Shown here one piece after another: positions 27,361 through 36,473 of a DNA stretch of 64,000 bases. The stretch's first letter is position 1. Every line of letters begins with the position of its first letter. The stretch comes from an uncultured Porphyromonas sp. Lineage in GTDB: Bacteria > Bacteroidota > Bacteroidia > Bacteroidales > Porphyromonadaceae. The DNA is taken from the NCBI RefSeq assembly GCF_938039215.1, contig NZ_CALHVI010000004.1, positions 1 through 64,000 of the forward strand, written 5' to 3'. The translations under genes and the position numbers were made by a program. Under the pieces are notes generated by a model. The model was not told the origin of the DNA, ran no database searches, and saw only the letters and a list, made by a program, of their open reading frames with translations.

Positions 27361-29443
27361 GATTTTCTTCTTTCTTCTTAGCTAGGTAGTATTGGTAGAG
27401 TGCTTGCTGTGAGTTGAAGAGCTCCGTCTTGTCGGCTATATCCTCTCTACGAGGGCGAACCTCCTCGGCATTGATATAGTAGCCCTGCTCGGTGTCCCTT
27501 AGGCCCGCAGAGATGATGAAGTCGAGCTCCCTCTGGATATCGGGATCATAGACGGGGGTCATCACCTCGATGCGTCGATCGAGGTTGCGGGTCATCCAGT
27601 CGGTAGATCCGATGTAGTACTTTGGCTCGCCACCATTGCCGAAGATGTAGATACGTGAATGCTCTAGGTAGCGGGAGATGATGGCATTGATGAAGAGATC
27701 TTCGCTGTAGCCAGGTACACCAGGGATGAGGGAGCAGTTACCTCTTAGGCACAGCTCCACACGGACCCCAGCGGTAGAAGCCTCATAGAGCTTAGCTACC
27801 ATCTTCTCATCGACGACATGATTCAGTTTGAGACGGATGAAAGCCTCCTTGCCTGCTCGTGCCAGACGGATCTCCTTGTTGATCATCTGGTAGAGTGGCT
27901 GACGCATATCGTTAGGGGCAACAAGGAGATGATGGAAATGCGTGTTGATGAAGGGTCGCTCGATGAAGTCAAAGACCTGAGCCACATCTCGGACGATCCC
28001 CTTATGAGCAGTCATCAGCATCAAGTCCGTGTAGAGGCAAGCTGTCCCCTCGTGAAGATTCCCCGATCCGATACAAGCAATGTTCCCACGCTTGGTACCG
28101 ATGTAGACGAGCTTGGAGTGTACCTTGAGCTTCTCATGCCCAAGGACGACATTGATCCCTGAGTCCTGCATCTTCTTACCCCAGCTGATATTGGACTGCT
28201 CGTCGAAGCGAGCGAGGAGCTCAACGACGGCCGTGACTCGCTTACCATTCTGCGCTGCGGTCATTAGGGCCTTGACGACCTTGGAGTTCTGAGCGACCCG
28301 GTAGAGTGAGATGCGTATCTCTGTGACATCTTCGCTGATGGCAGCCTCTTGGAGTAGACGTAGGAAGTGATCAAAACTGTAGTAAGGGAAGTGGATACAC
28401 CGATCACGGCGGAGTACTTGACTGATGATGCTCTGAGCATAGTGGAACTCATCCATCTGCAGGGGTACTTGCTTAGGGAAGCGCAGCCCTGACCGTCCGC
28501 AGTCGGGGAGCGTCATCAGATCGCGCATGTTGTGATAGCGCCCACCACCGATACGCATATCTCGGTAGTTAAGCTCGGCCATATCACTCAGGCGACGCAG
28601 GATCTCTGGGGAGAGGGCATCATCATAGACGACACGCACAGCTTCTCCTCGCCCACGTCGCTTGACTCCACGAGAGACCATCTCGATGACACTAGAGCGA
28701 AGGTCCTGCTCGATCTCAAACTCTGCATCCTTGGTGAACTTGAAGGTATAAGCCTCGTAGTGGGCATACTCTCGTCCGATGAAGATATAAGGGAGACAGT
28801 AGCGGAGCACATCATCGAGGAACATCAAGTAGCTCTCCCCATCCTTGTCTTGGAGGCGAAGGAAGCGTCCTAGTTCCTTTGTCGGCACTTCGAGCAGGGC
28901 TACATCATGTGCCTCCTCTGCCTCTCCCTGCTCATGCCAGAGGACGACGACTAGATAGAGGGCTTCCTTGAGGTGCTGCTCGGGTCTGAACGTAGGGCTA
29001 TTGATGAAGATCGGGTTCGTGATCCCATTGATCTTATCCATGAAGAAGGAGAGGACTTCATCCTCTTGGTCCGTCGTCAGTTGCTGCTCATTGATGATGT
29101 GGATATGAGCTTCGGTGAGACATCGGAGGAGATCTGCGAACGTCCGATCAAAGAGCTCAGAATACTCTTTGTTGAGCCGTATGATGGTGCGTAGCGTCTC
29201 CTTAGCCTTCCTGCGCTCGTGCGATGGGATAGCTTCGGGAGAGCCTACGATACGTCGAAGAGAGGCGACACGTACTCTGAAGAACTCATCGAGGTTATTG
29301 GAGTAGATCCCGAGGTAATTGAAGCGCTCCAGTAGAGGGAGATCCGTGCGTACAGCCTCGAGGAGGATGCGCTTATTGAAGTACATCCAGCTCTCATCTC
29401 GCTCGATATAGGGGAGGCGACCTCGGTGATGGCTATGAGGCAT
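27353..29443 (-). CDS. ppk: Polyphosphate kinase 1
   Basis: Reversibly transfers the ATP gamma-phosphate to polyphosphate. 696 aa, full length. N-terminal ESWMYFNKRIL and NNLDEFFRVRVASL are standard; two phospholipase-D-like halves follow, the first with KVHSKLVYIGTKRGN (the HxK motif containing the phosphorylated histidine) and the second with STDWMTRNLDRRIEV. It overlaps ppx and starts 30 bp after cdd. The three genes probably form a unit; no -7 box is visible between cdd and ppk. Confidence 0.96.
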   Translation of the reverse strand: MPHSHHRGRLPYIERDESWMYFNKRILLEAVRTDLPLLERFNYLGIYSNNLDEFFRVRVASLRRIVGSPEAIPSHERRKAKETLRTIIRLNKEYSELFDRTFADLLRCLTEAHIHIINEQQLTTDQEDEVLSFFMDKINGITNPIFINSPTFRPEQHLKEALYLVVVLWHEQGEAEEAHDVALLEVPTKELGRFLRLQDKDGESYLMFLDDVLRYCLPYIFIGREYAHYEAYTFKFTKDAEFEIEQDLRSSVIEMVSRGVKRRGRGEAVRVVYDDALSPEILRRLSDMAELNYRDMRIGGGRYHNMRDLMTLPDCGRSGLRFPKQVPLQMDEFHYAQSIISQVLRRDRCIHFPYYSFDHFLRLLQEAAISEDVTEIRISLYRVAQNSKVVKALMTAAQNGKRVTAVVELLARFDEQSNISWGKKMQDSGINVVLGHEKLKVHSKLVYIGTKRGNIACIGSGNLHEGTACLYTDLMLMTAHKGIVRDVAQVFDFIERPFINTHFHHLLVAPNDMRQPLYQMINKEIRLARAGKEAFIRLKLNHVVDEKMVAKLYEASTAGVRVELCLRGNCSLIPGVPGYSEDLFINAIISRYLEHSRIYIFGNGGEPKYYIGSTDWMTRNLDRRIEVMTPVYDPDIQRELDFIISAGLRDTEQGYYINAEEVRPRREDIADKTELFNSQQALYQYYLAKKKEENHG

Positions 29444-29473
29444 AAGCTATGGATATATCAAGTGCTCTAATGT

Positions 29474-29941
29474 CTAAAGGCTACTCCCATCGAAGCCGAA
29501 GGGGAGCAGATAGCGGCAGTCCTCTAAGACGACTGTCTTCTCGTCTCCCGCCAGTAGGATGGGGAAGGGATGGAAGCGGGTAGCCGTCTCCATGATGACC
29601 TGACGACAGCTCCCACAGGGAGAGATGAAGGGGACTCTACCTGAGGCGTTGAAGGCGACGATGAGGAGCTTCTCTACCGGGACATCGGGCCATTGGGCAC
29701 CGGCCCAGAAGAGGGCAGTACGTTCAGCACAAGTGCCCGAGGGATAGGCGGCATTCTCTTGGTTTGATCCCGTGACGATCTCTCCATTAGCTAGGAGTAC
29801 GGCAGCCCCGACGAGGAAGCGACTATAGGGAGCATAGGCCTTCTTGGCAGCCTGCACGGCTAGCTCTTCGAGGTGGTGCTCTTCGGGAGTGAGTTCGCTC
29901 CTGAGGAGCGTCTTATAGGGAATGTTGAAGGTCTGTTCCAT
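29474..29941 (-). CDS. cdd: Cytidine deaminase
   Basis: Pyrimidine salvage: cytidine or deoxycytidine to uridine or deoxyuridine. 155 aa, homotetrameric type. Zinc ligands and catalytic Glu are in CAE (Cys71, Glu73) and PCGSC (Cys109, Cys112). The YAPYSRFLVGAA substrate-binding segment is at 36-47. It is the first gene of the likely cdd-ppk-ppx transcript. Confidence 0.96.
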   Translation of the reverse strand: MEQTFNIPYKTLLRSELTPEEHHLEELAVQAAKKAYAPYSRFLVGAAVLLANGEIVTGSNQENAAYPSGTCAERTALFWAGAQWPDVPVEKLLIVAFNASGRVPFISPCGSCRQVIMETATRFHPFPILLAGDEKTVVLEDCRYLLPFGFDGSSL

Positions 29942-30040
29942 AAAGCAATTCTTCTAGGGAAGATGGAGTATGCGGACGAATACTCTTGATTCGTCTCTTT
30001 AGCGAATGTACGAAAAATATAGCAGCCTCCTTCATACGAC

Positions 30041-30076
30041 ACACCCCCTCCCGAGCCGTGGGCTGGGAGAGGGTGT
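30041..30076 (-). terminator. Hairpin downstream of the unknown basic protein gene
   Basis: ACACCCCCTCCC pairs with GGGAGAGGGTGT (one bulge), loop of 12 nt. No strong T-tract is present on the minus strand, so termination is only likely. Confidence 0.5.
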
Positions 30077-30151
30077 AGGCTATGAGGTATATACTATGCG
30101 TGTGGGGATCTCCTTCGGAGGGTATAGGCTAGAGCCCCACGGCTGTGCACG

Positions 30152-30844
30152 CTACTTCTTAGAGCTTCGAGCGCTTCCTTTCTTCGTAGGCTTGAGGATG
30201 GGGACGATCTCGATATGAGCATCGATACCTAGGCCATCGATGATGCGCTGGATGAACTTCTTCTTGATCCCTGTGGGCGAACTGGTCTGGAGGTAATAGT
30301 TACCCTCTAGGTGCTTGAACGAAGCGCCTAGCTCTTGGCCGTCTGATTCGATGATGAGGGGCTCCTTGTTGAGCTTCAGCCCGAGGCCAAGCACCTTATC
30401 TACACCAGCCTTCTGGATGAAGGCTCTGAAGGTATCTGCTGCACTCTTCTCCTCGAGGCTAGTCCCGTCAGCATAGACGACACGTAGGCGAGTGATCGAG
30501 GAGGATGAGAGAGCGTGCTCTAGAGCATTAGCTTTACGCTTGAGGCGACGTGCTTCTAGTGCTTCTCTTTTGGCAGTCTCTTCTTCTGGACTTAGCTCTC
30601 CTGCACGACGATGCTCGATCGTATAGGTGCTGGGGTTAGCTGGATCATAGTTTAGAGTGAAAGTGATAGGCTTATCGAGCACAGAGAGTGTATCTCTTAG
30701 TGCATTTCGCATAGCTCGGTAGAGCTCTTCTTGTATGAGACGATCTTCTTCTTTCTTGATCTGTCGGTCTACATCATTAGCGATAGAGATCCCTTGAGCT
30801 TCTAGGGTACGTCGTGCATCGATGAGCTGTGATAGGTTTGCCAT
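30152..30844 (-). CDS. Unknown basic protein with coiled-coil N-terminus
   Basis: 230 aa, no signal peptide. The N-terminal half is charged and helical (RRTLEAQGISIANDVDRQIKK, later EEETAKREALEARRLKRKANALEHAL), suggesting a coiled coil. The C-terminal half is mixed alpha/beta, and the tail KPTKKGSARSSKK is strongly basic, consistent with nucleic-acid binding. I recognise no family. Flanking DNA is more AT-rich than elsewhere in the window, which could mean acquisition by transfer. A -7 box lies 154 bp upstream. Confidence 0.65.
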   Translation of the reverse strand: MANLSQLIDARRTLEAQGISIANDVDRQIKKEEDRLIQEELYRAMRNALRDTLSVLDKPITFTLNYDPANPSTYTIEHRRAGELSPEEETAKREALEARRLKRKANALEHALSSSSITRLRVVYADGTSLEEKSAADTFRAFIQKAGVDKVLGLGLKLNKEPLIIESDGQELGASFKHLEGNYYLQTSSPTGIKKKFIQRIIDGLGIDAHIEIVPILKPTKKGSARSSKK

Positions 30845-30997
30845 AAGAACTTTATTATTCTATGAAATGAGATTATTTCTACCCCTAGAACGTGATAGAT
30901 ATAGATTGTATTTTATCCTCGTGAATATTTTCTAGTCTTTGGTAGATTTTAGATGCTATGTTTCTACATATAGCTCACCTCTACCCTTATTGCAATG

Positions 30998-31005
30998 CAA
31001 AGATA
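30998..31005 (-). promoter_or_regulatory. -7 box for the unknown basic protein gene
   Basis: CAAAGATA on plus, TATCTTTG on minus, 154 bp upstream of the ATG at 30844, implying a leader of about 145 nt in AT-rich DNA. Confidence 0.5.
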
Positions 31006-31238
31006 ATGCTAAATGTTCTAGAGCTGGGATAAGGATCCTCTTGCTTCGTCTGAAGATGATTTGATGGAGGAATATCTTCCTCCTTGAATCTTCGCTCTTC
31101 CCCTAGGTAGTGAGCTGTCTATCGAAGGGCTCGGAGCAAACCTTTTGATAGATAGGCTTGTTCACGATACATAACATGCTCGCTCTGATAGCCTTGTGAT
31201 GATGAGACTAAGGGGGCGATACTAATCGTATAAATAGA
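31006..31238. other. Intergenic, two small hairpins
   Basis: This stretch separates divergent genes. It holds GGAGGAATATCTTCCTCC (an inverted repeat at about 31074-31092) and a second imperfect inverted repeat near 31117-31162 (CTATCGAAGGG with CCTTTTGATAG). No gene, tRNA or array was recognised. Confidence 0.4.
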
Positions 31239-31604
31239 ATGACTATAGTAGCGACGATCCTAGTAGCACTGGTGGCTCTGGAGCATCTGTATATCCTCTG
31301 GATCGAGATGTTTGCATGGACGACCAAGGGGCGAAAGGTCTTCAAGGGAGTGCTCCCCGATGAGCTCTTCGAGTCCACCCGAGGCTTGGCAGCTAACCAA
31401 GGTCTATACAATGGCTTCCTAGCAGCGGGACTGATCTGGGGGCTGACGATCGCCGAACCCCTCTGGAGTCTCCGTGTGCAGCTCTTCTTCCTCCTCTGTG
31501 TCGTGACTGCTGCTACCTACGGGGCTATGCGCTCGAGTCCGAGCATCCTCCTCAAGCAAGGGCTACCCGCTATTCTTGCTCTTTTTGCTCTTCTGCTTCG
31601 CTAA
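31239..31604 (+). CDS. DUF1304 family membrane protein
   Basis: 121 aa with about four transmembrane helices (roughly 3-22, 50-68, 77-93, 102-120). Length and conserved stretches (EHLYILWIEMFAW, NQGLYNGFLAAGL) match DUF1304, a small inner-membrane family of unknown function. No promoter box was found directly before it. gnd follows after 86 bp. Confidence 0.85.
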   Translation: MTIVATILVALVALEHLYILWIEMFAWTTKGRKVFKGVLPDELFESTRGLAANQGLYNGFLAAGLIWGLTIAEPLWSLRVQLFFLLCVVTAATYGAMRSSPSILLKQGLPAILALFALLLR

Positions 31605-31690
31605 TTCACATCAGAGTAGTGTAGGGCTGGATAGCCTCAGCTATTGAGTTCCCTAGACCCTAGTACATACTCTTCCATCTCCCTATATCA

Positions 31691-33157
31691 ATGACTAGAA
31701 AATCAGACATTGGCCTCATAGGTCTCGCTGTCATGGGCGAGAACCTCGCTCTGAACATGGAGCGCAATGGCTTCCAAGTATCCGTATATAATCGTGCCGA
31801 AGGTGCAGAGGCACACGTCGTCGAGCATTTCCTCTCGGGGCGTGCCGAGGGGAAGCGCTTCCTAGGCTTCACTGACCTCAAGCCCTTCGTCGAGAGCATC
31901 GAGCGTCCACGCAAGATCATGATGATGATCCGTGCGGGTAAGCCCGTAGACTCCGTGATCGATGCACTCCTACCTTACCTAGAGGACGGAGACATCATCA
32001 TCGATGGGGGTAACTCCAATTGGGAGGACTCTGAGCGACGGGAGGCTACCCTCCGATCACGAGGAATCTACTTCGTCGGCTGTGGTATCTCGGGCGGTGA
32101 AGAGGGTGCCCTCAATGGTCCTGCGATCATGCCTGGTGGAGCACGTGAGGCTTGGCCTACGCTGGAGCCTATCTTCACGAAGATAGCGGCGAAGGCTGAG
32201 GATGGCTCTCCCTGCTGTGCTTGGATCGGAGCTGGAGGCTCAGGGCACTTCGTCAAGATGGTACACAACGGGATCGAGTATGGCGATATGCAGCTCATCG
32301 CTGATGCCTATGCAGTCCTCAGCCAGATAGCAGATAAGTCGAACGAAGAGATGGCCACCATCTTCGCCTCATGGGGGGCAGGCAAGCTCAGTAGCTACCT
32401 CATAGAGATCACCTCGGAGATCCTACGTCATCGGGAGCCCTCGGGGGACTACCTCATCGACAAGATCCTCGATGCCGCTGGTCAGAAGGGTACGGGGAAG
32501 TGGTCAGTCATCAATTCTCTTGAGTATGGAGAGCCTCTGGGACTCATCGCTACTGCTGTCTACGAGCGTAGCCTCTCCTCGGGTGTGGAGCTTCGTCGGG
32601 AGGCCTCTGAGCTCTATCCTCGTGAGGCTTGCTTGCAGTCCGACTTCACCGAGGCTGATGTACTCGCCCTCGAGCGCACGCTCTATGCCTCCAAGATCGT
32701 CTCCTATGCACAGGGCTTCTCCCTCCTCTCTGAGGCCTCTCGTGCGAATAGCTGGGGGCTCGACCTTGCCTCGATCGCACGGATTTGGCGCAATGGTTGT
32801 ATCATCCGCTCCTCCTTCCTCAATGACATCGCAGCTGCCTACCAAGCTGAGCCCGAGCTGAAGAACCTCCTCCTCGCGCCTTACTTCCACAAGGAGATCG
32901 AAGAGGCTCGACAGGATTGGCGCCAGACGGTGGCTAATGCCTTCCTTCAGGAGTGCTCCGTGCCCGCCTTCGCCTCGGCTCTGAGCTACTTCTCTTCGCT
33001 GACGACTCGTCGTCTGCCTGCCAACCTCGTTCAAGCTCAGCGAGACTTCTTCGGGGCGCATACCTTTGAGCGTGTAGACCAGCCCAGAGGGACGTTCTTC
33101 CATGAGAACTGGACGGGTCGAGGTAGCGATACCTCCTCCACTTCATATAATGCTTAG
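31691..33157 (+). CDS. gnd: 6-phosphogluconate dehydrogenase, decarboxylating
   Basis: Oxidises 6-phosphogluconate to ribulose 5-phosphate, CO2 and reduced cofactor. 488 aa. The N-terminal Rossmann domain reads IGLAVMGENLALNMERNGF. The active-site region is GCGISGGEEGALNGPAIMPGG, with the catalytic Lys in GHFVKMVHNGIEYGDMQ. The all-helical C-terminal domain is complete. It is the first gene of gnd-zwf-pgl. The zwf reading frame begins at or near its stop codon. Confidence 0.97.
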   Translation: MTRKSDIGLIGLAVMGENLALNMERNGFQVSVYNRAEGAEAHVVEHFLSGRAEGKRFLGFTDLKPFVESIERPRKIMMMIRAGKPVDSVIDALLPYLEDGDIIIDGGNSNWEDSERREATLRSRGIYFVGCGISGGEEGALNGPAIMPGGAREAWPTLEPIFTKIAAKAEDGSPCCAWIGAGGSGHFVKMVHNGIEYGDMQLIADAYAVLSQIADKSNEEMATIFASWGAGKLSSYLIEITSEILRHREPSGDYLIDKILDAAGQKGTGKWSVINSLEYGEPLGLIATAVYERSLSSGVELRREASELYPREACLQSDFTEADVLALERTLYASKIVSYAQGFSLLSEASRANSWGLDLASIARIWRNGCIIRSSFLNDIAAAYQAEPELKNLLLAPYFHKEIEEARQDWRQTVANAFLQECSVPAFASALSYFSSLTTRRLPANLVQAQRDFFGAHTFERVDQPRGTFFHENWTGRGSDTSSTSYNA

Positions 33158-33170
33158 GGAATATCTAGAT

Positions 33171-34733
33171 ATGCAGCAGACTTCATCTCAGAGCTTGCCC
33201 CAGAGTCTCATCCTCGTGATCTTCGGGGGCTCGGGGGACTTGACTAAGCGCAAGCTCATCCCTTCGCTCTATCAGCTCTTCAAGCAGGGGAAGCTCCCCG
33301 AGCGCTTCGCTGTCCTAGCTCTAGGGCGTACGGACTATACCGATGAGACCTATCGTCCGCACCTCGATGGCTCACTCCAGCGCTATCTAGCCGAGGGCGA
33401 ATATGATCCTTCGCTGGCGGAGCAATTCCTCTCGAGCGTCCACTACCTCTCCATGGATCCATCGGAGGTAGCAGACTATCCTAGGCTCAAGGAGCAGCTC
33501 GCTCGACTGGATGAGCGTATCGGTAATCCAGGGAATTACATCTATTATCTCTCTACTCCTCCTTCGCTCTATGGGGTAGTCCCCCAGCATCTGGCTCATG
33601 TCGGGCTGAATAAGGAGGAGGCGGTAGGTGCTGACGGTGAGGCTCAGGCTATTCGTCGCATCGTCATCGAGAAGCCCTTTGGCTACGACCTAGCCTCAGC
33701 CCTAGAGTTGAACGAGATCTACCGATCGGCCTTCCATGAGCATCAACTCTACCGCATCGACCACTTCCTCGGGAAGGAGACAGTGCAGGATATCATGGCA
33801 CTTCGCTTCGCCAATGGTATCTTCGAGCCCCTCTGGAACCGCAACTACATCGAGCGAGTCGAGATCACCGCCGTAGAGAACATGGGCATCGAGAGCCGAG
33901 GAGGCTTCTATGACCAGACGGGTGCTCTGCGTGATATGGTGCAGAACCATCTAGCTCAGCTCGTCGCCCTCACGGCGATGGAGCCCCCTGTGCAGTTCAA
34001 TGCCGATCTCTTCCGCAACGAGGTCGTGAAGGTCTATCAGTCCTTCCGTCCCATGACGAAGGAGGAGATCCGTGGGAGCGTCATCCGTGGTCAGTACACC
34101 GAGAGCCAGTGGAAGGGGGAGCACCACCGAGCCTACCGAGAGGAGGACAAGATCCCCGCAGACAGTCGTACAGAGACCTTCGTAGCGATGAAGCTCTTCA
34201 TCGACAACTGGCGCTGGCAGGGAGTTCCCTTCTATATACGTACGGGGAAGATGATGCCTACCAAGGTCACGGAGATCGTCGTGCACTTCAGACCAACCCC
34301 ACATCGCATGTTCACCACGATCGATGGGGAGACGATCCCCAATCAGCTCATCATCCGCATCCAGCCCAATGAGGGGATCTCCCTGAAGTTCGCAGCTAAG
34401 GTGCCTGGATCAGGCTTTGAGGTGAAGCGGGTATCTATGAACTTCACCTACGACCAGCTGGGAGGGATCGCCTCGGGCGATGCCTACTCCCGTCTCCTCG
34501 AGGACTGCATGCTGGGGGATTCCACGCTCTTCACCCGTAGCGATGCCGTCGAGATGAGCTGGCGCTTCTTCGATCCCATCCTCAGCTCTTGGCAGGAAGA
34601 GGACTTCCCGCTCTACGGCTATCCAGCAGGCACTTGGGGACCCAAGCAAAGTGACACGATCATCGATCGAGAGCATAGCTGGACCAACCCCTGTCGAAAT
34701 CTAACTAACTCTGAGCTCTACTGCGAACTATGA
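33171..34733 (+). CDS. zwf: Glucose-6-phosphate 1-dehydrogenase
   Basis: First step of the oxidative pentose phosphate pathway. 520 aa from the ATG at 33171. The N-terminal nucleotide motif is IFGGSGDLTKRKL (18-30) and the substrate site is YRIDHFLGKE near residue 195. An in-frame ATG at 33150 overlaps the gnd stop by 8 bp and is an alternative start that would suggest translational coupling. The stop overlaps pgl by 4 bp (ATGA). Placing gnd, zwf and pgl together indicates a dedicated NADPH or pentose supply. Confidence 0.96.
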   Translation: MQQTSSQSLPQSLILVIFGGSGDLTKRKLIPSLYQLFKQGKLPERFAVLALGRTDYTDETYRPHLDGSLQRYLAEGEYDPSLAEQFLSSVHYLSMDPSEVADYPRLKEQLARLDERIGNPGNYIYYLSTPPSLYGVVPQHLAHVGLNKEEAVGADGEAQAIRRIVIEKPFGYDLASALELNEIYRSAFHEHQLYRIDHFLGKETVQDIMALRFANGIFEPLWNRNYIERVEITAVENMGIESRGGFYDQTGALRDMVQNHLAQLVALTAMEPPVQFNADLFRNEVVKVYQSFRPMTKEEIRGSVIRGQYTESQWKGEHHRAYREEDKIPADSRTETFVAMKLFIDNWRWQGVPFYIRTGKMMPTKVTEIVVHFRPTPHRMFTTIDGETIPNQLIIRIQPNEGISLKFAAKVPGSGFEVKRVSMNFTYDQLGGIASGDAYSRLLEDCMLGDSTLFTRSDAVEMSWRFFDPILSSWQEEDFPLYGYPAGTWGPKQSDTIIDREHSWTNPCRNLTNSELYCEL

Positions 34734-35428
34734 TCTACCGTCACTATTCGACCCCCGAAGCCGTCGCTCGGGCTGTCGCCGAAGAAGCCTTCGTCCGTCC
34801 CTCTCGTGAGGGGTGGGTGCATATAGCCGTGTCGGGAGGCTCGACCCCCCGATTGCTCTTTGAGCTCCTAGCTTCGGAGCCGCTAGCCAGCTCTGTCCAG
34901 TGGGATCGTGTGCATCTCTACTGGGTGGATGAGCGGTGCGTGCCCCCTACGGATCCCGAGAGTAACTATGGGATGACCAAGGAGACACTCCTTCGTCATG
35001 TCCCCATCCCCCACGATCAGATCCATCGCATAGCAGGGGAGAAGGATCCCGAGCGTGAGGCCAAGGATTACTCTTGGCTCGTCGGCTCGGAACTCCCCTT
35101 TGATGGAGAATATCCCATCTTCGATGTGGTGATCCTTGGGCTGGGAGATGATGGACATACCTCCTCGATCTTCCCCCATCAGATGGAGCTACTAGAGGCC
35201 GATCAGCCCTACGCTGTCGGGGTAAGCCCCCGAGGACAGAAGCGTGTAGCGATGACAGGGCCCACGATCCTGGCGGCGAAGAAGCTCCTCTTCCATGCCA
35301 CGGGGCAGAAGAAGGCTCCTATCCTGCGTGCTATCGCTAGCTCGATGCCCGAGGCCGATCGCTATCCTGCGACCTATATCTTCCGCCATCGCTCCGATGT
35401 AGAGCTCTATACCGATGTGAAGCTCTAG
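34730..35428 (+). CDS. pgl: 6-phosphogluconolactonase
   Basis: Hydrolyses 6-phosphogluconolactone. 232 aa, DevB/SOL type, with SGGSTPRLLF near residue 35, YWVDERCVPP and GLGDDGHTSSIFP, the conserved sugar-phosphate-isomerase-like loops. The ATG overlaps the zwf stop (ATGA), so translation is coupled. It is the last gene of the operon, followed by a hairpin terminator. Confidence 0.95.
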   Translation: MIYRHYSTPEAVARAVAEEAFVRPSREGWVHIAVSGGSTPRLLFELLASEPLASSVQWDRVHLYWVDERCVPPTDPESNYGMTKETLLRHVPIPHDQIHRIAGEKDPEREAKDYSWLVGSELPFDGEYPIFDVVILGLGDDGHTSSIFPHQMELLEADQPYAVGVSPRGQKRVAMTGPTILAAKKLLFHATGQKKAPILRAIASSMPEADRYPATYIFRHRSDVELYTDVKL

Positions 35429-35485
35429 ACGAATAGGGTGGGGAAGAGGCTCGATCGCTTGCCCACCCAATGACATACATATAGA

Positions 35486-35528
35486 GAATAAGGCTGTGCC
35501 GCTGACATGAAGCGGTGCAGCCTTATTC
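35486..35528 (+). terminator. Terminator of gnd-zwf-pgl
   Basis: An 18-bp stem with a 2-nt mismatch (GAATAAGGCTG...CCGCT and complement), 7-nt loop. The T-tract is weak. Confidence 0.65.
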
Positions 35529-35546
35529 GTAGCTCTTCGGCAGGGC

Positions 35547-35654
35547 GCATACATACCCGATCAAGGAGACCCATGTATGGGTCGCAGAGGTACCCCATTC
35601 ATGGGTCACTCGGGCGACCCATGAATGGGGTACTTCCGAGAGGTATGAATGGCT
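35547..35654. repeat. Five-unit 24-bp palindrome array (family I, copy 2)
   Basis: Centres are at 35551.5, 35575.5, 35599.5, 35623.5 and 35647.5, an exact 24-bp period. The three inner units are ACCCATGTATGGGT, ACCCCATTCATGGGT and ACCCATGAATGGGGT; the outer two are degenerate (GCATACATACCC, AGGTATGAATGGCT). The array sits between the pgl terminator and the mce promoter. In the rest of this 499-bp gap I see only an imperfect hairpin around 35721-35748 and the -7 box. Confidence 0.88.
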
Positions 35655-35846
35655 ATTCTTCGTCGGGAAACATAGGGTTGGGTGCTTTGCTCTCGACCTA
35701 GAGCTGGAGATTTAGAGGTTAGGAGGAAGGGGCTAGAGCCTTCTCCTAGCGCCTGATTTAATGGCTTAGCGGGGGCTAGAGATACCTTCGGAAGCCGTTT
35801 ATTTCCTAGTGTATTGGGAGTGTTAGGGAATGAAGGCGATTATTCT

Positions 35847-35854
35847 TACATTTG
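35847..35854 (+). promoter_or_regulatory. -7 box of the mce/mmd promoter
   Basis: TACATTTG, an exact TAnnTTTG match, 73 bp before the mce ATG. No other box was found before mmdA, so it may drive the entire cluster. Confidence 0.65.
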
Positions 35855-35927
35855 CAGTACAGAAATCATGGGGTGGAGGAGCGTCCTACAGCCCCTATCA
35901 TATCAAATCAAGCAAGTAAGAAAAGCT

Positions 35928-36341
35928 ATGAACCTCTCACACATCGAGCATCTTGGCATCGCCGTAAAGAGTATCGAAGCATCTCTGCCTTATTACGAAG
36001 GTATCCTCGGACTGAAGTGCTACAACATCGAAGAAGTAGCTGACCAGAAGGTGAAGACAGCCTTCTTCAAGGTCGGTCAGACGAAGATCGAACTGCTCGA
36101 AGCTACCTCTCCTGAAAGCACTATCGCAAAGTTCATCGAGAAGCGTGGGGAAGGCATCCATCACATCGCCTTCGCTGTACCCAATGCAGACGAAGCACTT
36201 CAAGAGCTCGCAGACAAGGGTGTCCAGCTGATCGACAAGCAGTCTCGTAAGGGAGCAGAAGGTCTCAACATCGGTTTCCTTCACCCTAAGAGCACGATCG
36301 GGGTCCTCACTGAGCTGTGCGACCATAGAGACGCCGAGTAA
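35928..36341 (+). CDS. mce: Methylmalonyl-CoA epimerase
   Basis: Interconverts (R)- and (S)-methylmalonyl-CoA, linking the B12-dependent mutase to the decarboxylase encoded next door. 137 aa, vicinal-oxygen-chelate fold. Metal-ligand candidates are His8 (HIEHLGIAV), the HHIAFAV histidine and Glu in TELCDH. The frame is open upstream past the promoter box, so the start at 35928 (MNLSHIEHLG) is preferred. It is followed by a large hairpin and then mmdA. Confidence 0.95.
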   Translation: MNLSHIEHLGIAVKSIEASLPYYEGILGLKCYNIEEVADQKVKTAFFKVGQTKIELLEATSPESTIAKFIEKRGEGIHHIAFAVPNADEALQELADKGVQLIDKQSRKGAEGLNIGFLHPKSTIGVLTELCDHRDAE

Positions 36342-36353
36342 ATCGACGTATGG

Positions 36354-36417
36354 ATGGGATAATAGAAGAGCCCTCGACCCTAGGAGGTCGGACAAGGAAG
36401 CTCCTCTGTTATCCCAT
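36354..36417 (+). terminator. Hairpin between mce and mmdA
   Basis: ATGGGATAATAGAAGAG (36354-36370) pairs with CTCCTCTGTTATCCCAT (36401-36417), 17 bp with two wobble pairs. It is followed by TCTGACTTCTT. It may be a partial terminator or mRNA-processing site that sets different levels of epimerase and decarboxylase. Confidence 0.5.
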
Positions 36418-36473
36418 TCTGACTTCTTAATAGCAAAACACGAAAAGATAGTATCTACTAAACAGCAACCAAT

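Noticed and set aside
35721..35790. GGGGCTAGAG repeated upstream of mce
   Set aside because: Two copies 43 bp apart, which does not fit a 23- or 24-bp register; probably chance.
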